Program-made: the position numbers and the translations under genes
The notes under the pieces: generated by a model
The model's database searches: none
The model's input: the letters and a program-made list of their open reading frames with translations, nothing else
Told to the model about the DNA's origin: nothing
Assembly (NCBI GenBank): GCA_003313425.1
Contig: NHZP01000034.1
Location: 124,001-188,000 of the forward strand
Length of the DNA: 64,000 nucleotides
Direction: 5' to 3'
Source: Pseudopyrenochaeta lycopersici
Taxonomy: Eukaryota > Ascomycota > Dothideomycetes > Pleosporales > Pseudopyrenochaetaceae
Shown: positions 42,924 through 52,992 of the stretch, piece after piece
How positions within the stretch are numbered: position 1 is the first letter of the stretch
How the letters are laid out: every line of letters starts with the position of its first letter

Positions 42924-44542
42924 CTAATTGCTGCTATCCCGATGAGTATGGCTTTCCTCGACATCGATATTCGAAACTATCCCAATTCCATCGGCTTCCA
43001 AAATTACTCTTTGACTGTCATCTTCCCCCTGGGAGGATAATTTACCGGCTTGAACGGATACGGCGGCGGATTGATCTTCCCTTGTGATTGTGTGAAGTGA
43101 AATGGATTCAGTCTTGCTCAGGTCCGCAGCGGAATTAAAGGGCCTCAGTGGGATGCCTCCGTTCGGGTCATTCCCTGTCTCACATAGGGAAATCTCGTCC
43201 TCATCTTTAAGTGATCGAGGTATAGGTACTGGCCGAAATGAGTCCTTTGCCCGCCGTGTTTCTGAGGTTTTGGTATGGCCGGAAGTACCAAGTAACTTTG
43301 GGAAATGGTGCCGGAGAAGGGGTTTAGCGTGGGGTAGGCTTGCGCAGATTAAACCAACGTGTAATTTGGTTGTACTACAAATATGGCTTATTAGTTACTG
43401 TCTGTAATGCTCAAGGAGCTGGTAATAAAATCTACAACTCACCTCCACATTGAGGTTGCAAACGATTTCCATGATACGTCTTTTGCTCCCTTTAATTTCA
43501 CCTGATAATATAGCCTTATAATGCTGACGGCACAGACGCTGTTGAATAAATGTTAATCCTTGTCTAACAGTGTTATGGGAAGGGGCCGTACAAAAATCCA
43601 GTCATGAAAATCGCAAGCAACCCAATCTTTTGCCTCCTTGGGATTTGCACATGCCACAGCATAAATATGGGTAATACCATCATCATAATGTCTGTCGCCG
43701 AGTTCACCGCGGCATTAGACAGCCACAACTTATTCCGATCATAACATGACCCGTAGGCAATCTTGGGATTCCAATATTTCGCAATCGGCCGGCAAGCGAA
43801 TAAGAATTGGAAACCACCGACAAATCCATATGTTGTTACAATTGCGAGAAGTCCATACGTAGCAGTCCTGAAATACTTGTATGGCGACAGTCGCAGATAA
43901 AATAGTAGGATGGAAATCTTCGCACACATTATGGCAAGCCATAAGAACGTGCCTTGCAGAACGGCTAACTGATTACATAATCGTCTCAGCACCTTAAAGA
44001 GGGTAATATCGTGACCTTGGTACGTCATTATAATATTGACGTTGGCTGTTACTTACTTTCAAGATATGACTGATTTTAGTATTAGGAATATCCCATGCGT
44101 GCACTGCCACTCCATGGTCTACGGCCACTTGCTTTAGTTAGTCGTGCAGTAACGCGGCCAGAAAGTATAAGATACCTACTTACAAAGGATCATAATGACA
44201 GAGTAACTAATTCCAAATACCTAATTGGAATTAGTTTGTAGTCCACAATACCCCCAAAGCCACGTACCTGTCTGATAATCATTACATCTTTTATATTAGC
44301 ATTTAGTCTCTCCACTTATATCTTGAGTACCTACAGTCGGAATCATTCATGAGACGAACAATAGACCGCCTTGTATACAGCCGTACAAAGAGAACAGTGG
44401 TGGAAAGCAGCAAAAATATGACAGTTACAACAACGATTGGTAGCCCACGGGACTCTGGGTGGTCGAAATTTGGTGTCACTCCGGGAGGAGGAGGAACAAC
44501 ACCGACAGTGGGCCCAGACTTGGCCGTGATAGTAGGCGGCAT
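42924..44542 (-). CDS. Fungal rhodopsin-domain integral membrane protein B
   Basis: Six exons: 44542-44331, 44206-44184, 44127-44057, 43992-43592, 43538-43443 and 43374-42924. The 23-bp second exon is unusually small. All junctions are GT-AG and the frame stays open for 417 residues. The N-terminus has VGVVPPPPGVTPNFDHPE, then TM1 and VRLYTRRSIVR, then AVDHGVAVHAWDIP (the GxGxHxWDVP-like family block). Next come LAIMCAKISILLFYLRL, FLFACRPIAKYWNP, CYDRNKLWLSNAAVNSATDIMMMVLP, VSIIRLYY and LICASLPHAKPLL. A hydrophilic tail of about 115 residues ends the protein. The exon plan matches gene C (71- and 96-bp internal exons in both), so the two are paralogues. It is probably a cell-surface receptor-like protein. 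Confidence 0.85.
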
Positions 44543-45929
44543 GATGATTTTGAGAAACCATGGAAGATATTAATAAATGCGACTTTTGAAAGCCCTATAG
44601 AATTAACAGGAAGTGAATGGGGGCAAAGCAATTATGTATGATTCGCTCCACCAGGTTCACCTCAGTTCGGAATTAACCGTGCGCCACCTGGTCGTGTCTA
44701 AAAGCAATCGGCGCTGGTTATCGGTGCAGAATTTCGTGCAGATACCTGTTACCAGATGGCGTCATTGTCTTAGCCTTTGCTGAAGCGCTGCTGCGGGAGA
44801 GCAGAGCCTTTCCCTTTTCCAATTCGGTATAGCTCTTCATCGTCTTTACAAGAGTGTATTATACTTAGCACTATAGTGTGACTCCTCCCTCACCGTCAAT
44901 CCTAGAAAAAGCGTTAGAAGACATAGCCGCCATGACATATGTCCAAGCCGCGAATTATATTATAGCTCTTTCGTCTGGATGAGCTTCACCGATAACAAGT
45001 ATCAGTCACCATCAACTCAAATTTGTGACGCTACTACGTCGAATATTTGAGTTTCGGGATCAGAACCCGGAGCTCCATAAGGTTTGCCCCCTGCAATCCT
45101 GATATGGATCCCCAACTCTTTTGCAAGCCGGATCGTGGGGAGCTAAGGCAACAGAGAGAACCGTCCTCTACAAGCCACTCCGCAACCATCTTAGACTGAA
45201 AGAACCTCCTTGATTACTTCAGGTAATATTCGGTTGCAGAGTCGAAACGATTCCTGGGAATGCCTAAGCCTGGGAGGCCTTTATATAAACAGCATGTCAT
45301 AGCTTTTGAGTGATTGACAAACGCGCGTCTCTCCAAGAATGCGCAGAAGACGCAGGAAATTTCAATTGATTTCCCTGCAGAAGCTGTGTTGACGAGCCGT
45401 GCCGCCCAACGCCACAGAAATAGGGTGTGTGTTAGAATCAGTCATCCAAAATATCTCTCAAAGGGGTTGTGAGCAAGCCCGAGTCAGAAACACGCCATCC
45501 CATTTTCCCCGCGGTAGATGCCCAGGGACGCATGGCACTAGACACAATTAGGAATGAATCCCCATTGGCTTAACATAGGTGTACCTGGCGCGATCAATAG
45601 ATGATCTTGGAGCAGGAACAACCTCCGTGGCTGGACGCGTAAAAATTCGTCTCACCGTTTCGATCAGAGCGACGAGAAGGGCAGCAGCTTACTATTCACA
45701 ATATCTACAACCTCCATAAGGATGCAACCAACCGACGGAGCGCGCTGCCAGACATTCATGAGTTACCGAATGAACACCAAGCTGGCAAATTGATACATAT
45801 AGGCGCCTTCAACCTCTACTACCCCCTCTGGGGAGGACTGAATATAGAAAGTATAGAGTTGGAGTCCGAAGACTTAATATCCATCATGGAAGACTCTACC
45901 CTCGGCACCATTTTTCTCCTAGGTTTTTC
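44543..45929. other. Intergenic; no gene recognised
   Basis: About 1.4 kb holding the upstream region of rhodopsin gene B and otherwise no supported gene. Confidence 0.4.
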
Positions 45930-46200
45930 CGTACCGAATATTACAACTTGCGCGCTCCGTAACCAGTACATACATGTGATCCTGCGCAAAGATACCCGTG
46001 TAATTTGTCGACCTCCACGGCTTCTCCGGATTCGCAAGCGCCCAATCAAAATGCTGCAGGAACTCAAAGATGACCTTCGTGATCCCCAACCACGCAATCG
46101 GCTGACCTAAACACTGATACTTGCCGTATCCAAAGATTACAGATACGTTCCATCTATTCCATATAGTTGGATTACACCACTGGAACGAGACGAGCATGTT
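45930..46200 (-). pseudogene. C-terminal fragment of a cytochrome P450
   Basis: The minus frame contains FGYGKYQCLGQPIAWLGITK, the haem-binding loop FxxGxxxCxG with its cysteine ligand, followed by the L-helix and FDWALANPEKPWRSTNYTG, ending in a short tail (VLVTER). This matches the last 80 residues of fungal P450s of the pisatin-demethylase-like kind. Upstream in the same frame there is no readable I- or K-helix (ExxR) sequence, so only the tail survives. Confidence 0.75.
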
Positions 46201-48239
46201 AGAACAGCCTTCTATCGACTTCTCAATACGGAGTCTACCAACGCGCGCACAACCCCCTCCATTTGCGTCCGCTGTCGCAGGTCTCAGATACCCCGGAGTT
46301 GGTGAACGTGTATGACGTGAGCGGAGGCCTTGTAGAGCCAGTTCGCCCGCCGGCTTATGGGAGTGCCTGCACCGCCGTCGTGAAGCCATTGGCGAGGATG
46401 CACGCCTGTTGGTCTGTGCAAAAGCCTTGCACCCACCGAACGATTGTCTCTGGGATCTATTGCTGCTGCAGCCTTCTGATCTCTGGTCCTGTAGCGACAT
46501 TGTTGTAGTCGCCCTTAACGCTCAGCGTAGCGGCCAACATTATCACTTTCAAAATTCTGCAGCTGACAGGAGGATTGACCATTCAAACAGCACTATCCAA
46601 TCTAAAATGCGACTCGACCATGGGCATAATTAGAGATTCCACGCAAGATGTGCCCTGTGCCATTATATGCCCGGAGACCAGTATATCTCTCCTACTAATG
46701 TATTAGGTAATGCTAATTAATGTGTAGGTAGAGATTGAGGATCGTCATGCCCTACTTTTCAACTATCTATAATGATTAATCCTTTGTCTGAACTATATTC
46801 TGCTCGAACAGCCTGTTCTGTGGCGAGTCCGACTGTCGTGGTGGATATATCGGTCGAACCTCTCCCTATGCCACAAATTGTTAGTAGGCCTGTATACAGT
46901 CCAAGTACGTACCCGCAGCTTACTATGTATATGGTCTTCCAAGATTATGTCCCGGGCGTCTTCGCCAGGATCTTTTGAAGCAAAGTGTTGTGTATGAGTG
47001 GAACGCACAGTGGTTCTCTTTGTCCTAGCGGAAGCACCGTAACTACTTCCGATGACATTCGGCATGTATTTCCGGAGAAAGGGTTTTCCAGCTGGGAGGC
47101 AGGCGCAAACGATGGCTAAATGCACCTCAATCGTCCTAACGGCCTGATGTCACACAAATTTGCCTCAGAAATCGACACCGCTTGCACTTACCACCACACA
47201 ATTGACGAGACGGCGTCCCAAGAGATATCCTTTGTGTCGACCAAATCTACTGTGAGCTTTAATCTTATAATGCTGACAATCAAAATACTAATTCGCGTGT
47301 TAGCTGTTTCTGCATCCGAATAAAGCAGCCATTGATAAAACATACAAACCCCCTGTCATCAACACTACTATGACACCAATCTTTTGCCTCTTGGGCAGTC
47401 GGAGATCTCGTAAAAGTAGAACTGGCAGGATCAGTATTGCAGCATCTGTAGTTGTGTTCATAACGCCACTAAAGACTGTAATCTTTAACCAGTTAATGCA
47501 TGAACCACCAGTGATTGTATGATCCCAGTATTTCTCTAGTGGCCTGCAGGCGTACACCCATTCGAATGATGCCACCAGGCTATACATAACAACAAGTGCC
47601 ATGATAATGTATATAGCAACACGGAGGTTTCCCCGGGGCGCGAATTGAGTGAAAAACGTGAGGACAGAGAGCTTTGTGAGCATGATTGAGATGCCATAAA
47701 ACGTTCCGCCAATAGCCCCGACCTTGAGAATGCATCAGTCAGTCTATCATTGAGTGCACAAGGGAGAGAGATGATAGAGTTACCTACTTTCATAAAATTA
47801 GGATTAAAAACGGTAATTGGGACATCCCATAGGTGTCGACCAAATCCATACTGAGTGGCTGAGAGTATTTTGTCAATTTCCTGGGTCGGCACAAATGTAG
47901 AGTTACGTACTGATGGCGCCAAGTATGGAATACACCAGAGCGAAAATCTGCATTTGGGGTGTTCAGCAAACTTCCCCGTAAACAAATTGAAATGAGCCTA
48001 ACCCATGCGACAATTAACATATCTACAAACGTCAGCTGAGGTCATTGGTAAGAATGGTAGGACAGCTTACAATCGTCTACCCTTACGTGACGTGTGATGA
48101 ATCGAACAGTGTAAAACCGTAACCCAATGAACAGAGTTGAGAGAATCCCAGTCACAATATGAACAGTGAAAATAGTGTGCACTCTGGACGGTGGACGGGT
48201 AAAATCAGGCGAAATACCTAGAGGAGGAGCTATCACACC

Positions 48240-50878
48240 CAGACATGGTAATACTAGTATATCAGTTCCAAAATGCTTATCCTGATATACTAGTATTACC
48301 GAAATCCTTATACTAGTATACTAGTATATCATTTCTGATATCCTGATATCCTTGGCATTTTCTAGTGTCCAGCTACAGGAGACAAATCGCCGTACAAATT
48401 GCGATTAAATCGATTAACCTCTCCACTATGCTACATCGATATCTATGTTATTAACTGCGTCCTCATGCAAAACCACACCCCCAGTCCTAATATGGCGGTT
48501 ACGCAGCCAGTTGCCGATGCATTCAATAAGCTCAATGTTATCACAAGTCAGTCTCGATCTATCCCATCGTGTGGTTCGTCGAGCACCTAAGAACGTACGC
48601 TCTAGCTCTGCGGATTCCAGTAGAATCGAAAGTATGTCTACAGCCATGCGGTAAAGTCGTAGATATCGCTATCTTTGCTCCAGTTAACACCACCATTCTA
48701 GTGCTGTACTGCTATAAAGGTTGACTGGATCCTCTCTAATAAAAGCATCGAATGTATCTCTATCCGTAGATACAGTAGTTTTCGGCTGTATGCGTTGCTT
48801 TAACCGCTCAAGTAGTGTCACCGCGGACTATACAACAGCAGGAGCGGCAGGAATAGAGACCTCCTCCAAAAGGACGAAGTCCTTGTACTTACTCTCCCAT
48901 ACCTGCTGTGCTCTGCTAATTGCAGCGGCGTGCCACTCAGTTAGCCAGTTCTCTTCGAGGTAGGCCAGTCGCCTTAAGGGATCGAGGAGAAGGGCGGCAG
49001 TATATACAGGTGCTTCGTCCGTTAAGGCATAGTATTTATCAAAAACAAACCAGCCTATGTTAATAGCATGTAGCATACAAGGGTTAGGCTCGGGGCCATC
49101 TGGTGAGTGTTTTAACTTTGTGTCTTCGTAGTGCTGCAGGATCGCATCCATTAGCTAAAGCATATCTGTAACAGATGCATAGTCCCTTTCGGCGTCCCGA
49201 GTGGCTTCGTTAAAGACTTAAAGAAATATCTAGGTTCTCTCTAATAACACCTAATCTAAGGTATCTAGCATATTTTCGCTAAGATCGTGGTTATATTAAG
49301 TAAAAAAGCGGTTGATCTGTGCCTTCTTCTTAATAGCGTTGTTTATAACTTTATACCACGACAACTAGCGTGTAGTATTATCTGTGCCAAGTTCAAGACC
49401 CACAGCATCTCTCTACATATTAGAATAAAGTGAGGAGAGATCCAGCCATACAGCAATAGTGTGAAGCTTTCTGAGCGGCGCAATACCTTCCCACCCGCTG
49501 CATTTATTGGCGCTAGCTGTATCCGTGGTAGTTCGCTGTGATCTAGTGTCACCTCTTTAAGAGGACGTCAACAGCGCTGTTAATTATACCGACAGTCTCT
49601 CAATATCCTTGTTATCGGCGACGGACTCAGCAGCTGCGATGGCTGCCGCAAGAGCTTCTTTTAAACGTGCGAGAAGGAAGGCTTAAAGGGACAGGTTAAT
49701 AATATGTCCTATGCAGCGGACTCAGCGATGTACGGCGTCAAATGTGACATTATGTTCATCCCTTAGTGTTGCAGATACTACCCGTAAACAGGTATCGTTC
49801 AAAGTGGCATTGTCCGCAGTATAGTAGCCAAGGCGATAGGTAATTCTGTACATCTCGAAGTATTCCATAATAATTGCAGCTTGCGTAGAACCACTATGAG
49901 AATACCAGCACTCCGCGAGTCCAAGAAGAGCTTTTCGAAGGTTGTAGTCAGCATCAAGCCATTGTACGCAAATAGCGAGCATTAAATGTTTGTGTGGCGA
50001 CGTCCAGAGGTCAGTGCTAAAATAAATTATAGACATTGTTGTTTACAGGGACTCCTTTAATTAATTACTATAGAGCGAATAATTAGCTTTTAGATGCCGC
50101 ATAAGCATAGGGCGATTGCTAAGCAGCATGTCTTTGATGTTCGGATTACATGCGAGGGCAAACTCCTTAATAGCACTATATTTAATCGCTGAAAAAGGTA
50201 ATCGATGAACCGTAAAGAGCGATATTAGCGCCTTGATACAGCGTTAATAATTAAACGCCCTTCTGAGAGTGGCTTCTTCGCCCTAAGGCACTATATATCT
50301 AAGAATGTTGGGTGTTAAGGCTGTAGATGAGGCCGTAGATGCGATTCTGCGTGATAGAAGCCGTTTCGGGTTCACGATAGTGATGCCATGGAGTCTAGCA
50401 CGTTTAACGCAGTTGCCCCTACCACCGTTGCTCCATTTGCAGCCTGGAGATAGACAGACATAGAGCACGGCCCCGCTTATTCTGCGTAGTCTAAGTTCGG
50501 CATTTGTGTATGCAGGACGAGATACAGCATGTGCGGATGGGTCCGGATATGTCCTCCTAAAAACGGTTTCGAATTTCTCTAGTCGTGCGGTCGCTGTGTT
50601 CGAAGTAGAAGGCGGGTATCTTGGCTGTAATGACGATAATTAAGACGTGCTAGACTCCGAGTCCATAATAAGGGTTATTCAATATTAGTTTTGAGAGATA
50701 CACGAACATGTGGAGTGTTCAGGACGGAGATATAGAGATTTTCGGGGTCGAAAAAATGCCAAGGCTGTTATACTAGTATTGGACTAGTCCAAGGATTAAG
50801 GTAATCCTGATATACTAGTATAAGTAATACTAGTATATCAGGATATCAGGATTACATGGACTAGTATTACCATGTCTG
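48240..50878 (-). mobile_element. hAT element 3 (2639 bp) in rhodopsin gene C
   Basis: Perfect 8-bp duplication ATCACACC at 48232-48239 and 50879-50886. Both ends read CAGACATGGTAATACTAGT inward. ATACTAGTAT palindromes and CCTGATAT motifs are repeated just inside each end. The transposase is full of stops. Confidence 0.94.
48426..50036 (-). pseudogene. hAT transposase, RIP-decayed
   Basis: Readable blocks on the minus strand are YFSTDLWTSPHKHLMLAICV (first catalytic Asp) and YRLGYYTADNATLNDTCLRV (second) near 49800-50030. NWLTEWHAAAISRAQQVW follows near 48930, and the dimerisation domain SAELERTFLGARRTTRWDRS near 48560. Stops and frame changes separate them. The upstream BED region is not readable. 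Confidence 0.82.
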
Positions 50879-50925
50879 ATCACACCAACGACTTCGTTTC
50901 GGTGCGAAAGAAATGGAGAATGCAT

Positions 50926-51829
50926 TGAGTAATAGGTTTAGTGTAGGAGCGGTTTCGTCGGTCATAGAAAATAATATGAGTTGTGCGATAGAGCAGACGT
51001 TGCAAGAACTACGTACTTCATCGTTTAAGAAGAGTTGAGGTATTACACCGATCATGGGCATTAGATCGTCGATTGTCTTCATTCTTTCTATCTAGGTCAA
51101 GCGATGAAATCGTGGTGACCATGCTAATTCTATGATAGATGCATAGAAACTGGTAGCGGAAAGCCATTCGGAATTCTAAGGCGCCATAGAACTTCCGCTA
51201 TGGAATCGGAAGTGTTGCCGTATACCACCCGAGAGAGCCTTCGCTTCGGATGGATCCATCTGCATGAAATAATGTGCTTGAGATGGTTTTGCGCTCTTGC
51301 GCCATCCAAGCAGTTGGACTCAGCCCTCAATGGTCCATAATCAATGCCACTAGTGTCCCGGAAAGAATTGTTTTTTTACACGCGATAGCGTTCAGAGTTA
51401 GCCAGTAGGATTGTTACCCGGAAAGCAAAGGCCCCAAAATCGTCAATGAGGCATTTTACGTTTAGCTGTTCATCCAGACGGGAGCGGTTCTCAATTCCGT
51501 CCTCGTATTGCAGATGCGCGCAAAAGGAGACAATCAACGGGCTGGACAGAGTTCGCGAGGAACAGGGTGTTGGCGCCAGACCACTGGGTCTATTGCGGCA
51601 GGTGTTATCAGTGTGTGCAGAATGCTCGCGAAGCTTGTGCACTGCGGCTACGCTAGGAGAAGTGCTGATCGCGCTTCGCAGGCTAGGTTGTTAACATTAT
51701 TCACTTGCGCCTTTTCTATGGCTAAACTAATATAGGGGCCATAATTGATGAAACATGTATTGCTGACGGGAATGAATCGTTACCGGACCTGATAGCCACA
51801 AAGGGAGCATGAGGAGCTTTTCGCGCAAG
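50926..51829. other. Upstream of rhodopsin gene C; no gene recognised
   Basis: Overlapping ORFs of 75-90 codons on both strands (51376-51735) without domains. It should hold the promoter of gene C. Confidence 0.35.
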
Positions 51830-52190
51830 TTTCTGTAAAACCCGGGATGTTGGGTCAGGTTGCCCGTCCCGGGTATGTGGGCCAACCAATGAGCATGGAA
51901 TGGGCGTGCGCCATGTCTTTGTTCTTGCGACACTAAATTCCGGAGACTAGCTGTGTGACAACTTGCATGAAAGATTAGCGGCAACGCCTCTTACCCATGC
52001 AACGGCTTGATTATCTAATCTTGATCGCATGTGAATATCTACGAAACGAAAGCCGCTTGCCGCGAACGGGAGGGCTATGCCTCATACAGCGCGCTAGAAA
52101 GCGTCTCAACTCATTTCGCGTCATCATGGTACGCTATACTAAAGCCGGGGTAGGTGGGTGAGCCAATTCTAGCACAACACACATGATCAT
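51830..52190. repeat. Dispersed repeat copy B (empty site)
   Basis: 361 bp, inverted relative to copy A at 2945-3543, with scattered substitutions that are mostly transitions. At the position of the MITE it reads straight through (TAGTATAGCGTACC on the copy-A strand), giving the pre-insertion sequence. Confidence 0.88.
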
Positions 52191-52992
52191 TTGTCACATT
52201 CACTACTGCTTACAATTTTCCTCTGAAAAATGCTTCTTCTAACACCCAATCAAAGCATAAGCCTAATGCATCTTTCTAGCGTAGGAAAAGGACTAAGATT
52301 GACACCTTGCTAAACATAACCGAAAGGCCGTAAAATGTTACTCATATTGCGGCAAACTGCGATCTTATATTAGTCAATTCATTCCATGCATATGTTGTGA
52401 GTGACCATAAGGGGAATCTTTCTACTTATTCTAATCTAAGAGTTGCAGTCTGGAGTCCCGCCTTCGCGCAGCATTGTTGCGGCCGCTATACAGCCTCACG
52501 GCTACCTGCTTGAGGTCTGATGCGCCGCCATCGCCAAACCAAGAATATGACAAGGTCCACCAGAGCCAGCTTGCGACTCTCAGAACGCTGTTTTACTGTC
52601 AAGATATACGGAGCTATATTTTATTAGCTACACGTTCTCCTATCCCTAGGCTGACCTTTACAGTGAAAGGGAAAACTAGCTGCCACACTCTCGTCGAGCC
52701 TCTTCTGTCTCTTTCCTACCGCACGCGGCCATCACGTATCCATATGAGTCGATGCTCTTCTAAAGTACAGTCACGCGTCAAAAGTTTCTTCCCTCAAGTG
52801 ATTTTACACCAAAACTAGTCAACTTTGCACCTCATTTTTGCCACAACTATATATTAAAATTACTTTAAAATCTAAAGCAAGATAGGAATATATCTAGATT
52901 ATATCTAATAATAATCTTAAGCTTTAAAAAATTAGTTTTATTAAATAGTAGCATAAGAGAGTTAAGAAAATTTAAAAATCGTTAAATTTGTA
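52191..52992. other. Intergenic; AT-rich before the pogo element
   Basis: A 114-codon ORF (52474-52818) has no recognised domain. From about 52820 to 52990 the sequence is extremely AT-rich. Confidence 0.35.

Larger units (their letters stand above)
46793..50925 (-). pseudogene. Rhodopsin-domain membrane protein C, split by a hAT element
   Basis: The start ATG is 50925-50923. Thirteen codons on, the hAT (48240-50878) interrupts the frame. Omitting it and one duplication gives exons 50925-50887 plus 48239-48071, 48022-48003, 47947-47911, 47858-47788, 47722-47346, 47287-47192 and 47135-46793. These 383 residues have no stop and all introns are GT-AG. The N-terminus reads VVGVIAPPLGISPDF, matching gene B. 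Later blocks are RVDDYMLIVAW, TQYGFGRHLWDVPI, IMLTKLSVLTFF, YACRPLEKYWDH, TDAAILILPVLLL, VSIIRLKL and IVCACLPAGKPF. Exon 2 is only 20 bp. Exons of 71 and 96 bp equal those of gene B. With the hAT present, translation from the native ATG would fail almost at once. Confidence 0.88.

Noticed and set aside
43102..43407. 101-codon plus-strand ORF
   Set aside because: It lies antisense to the hydrophilic tail exon of rhodopsin gene B, which keeps a 150-codon frame.
45819..46110. Plus-strand 106-codon ORF
   Set aside because: It is antisense to the P450 haem-binding region, which is the recognisable coding sequence.
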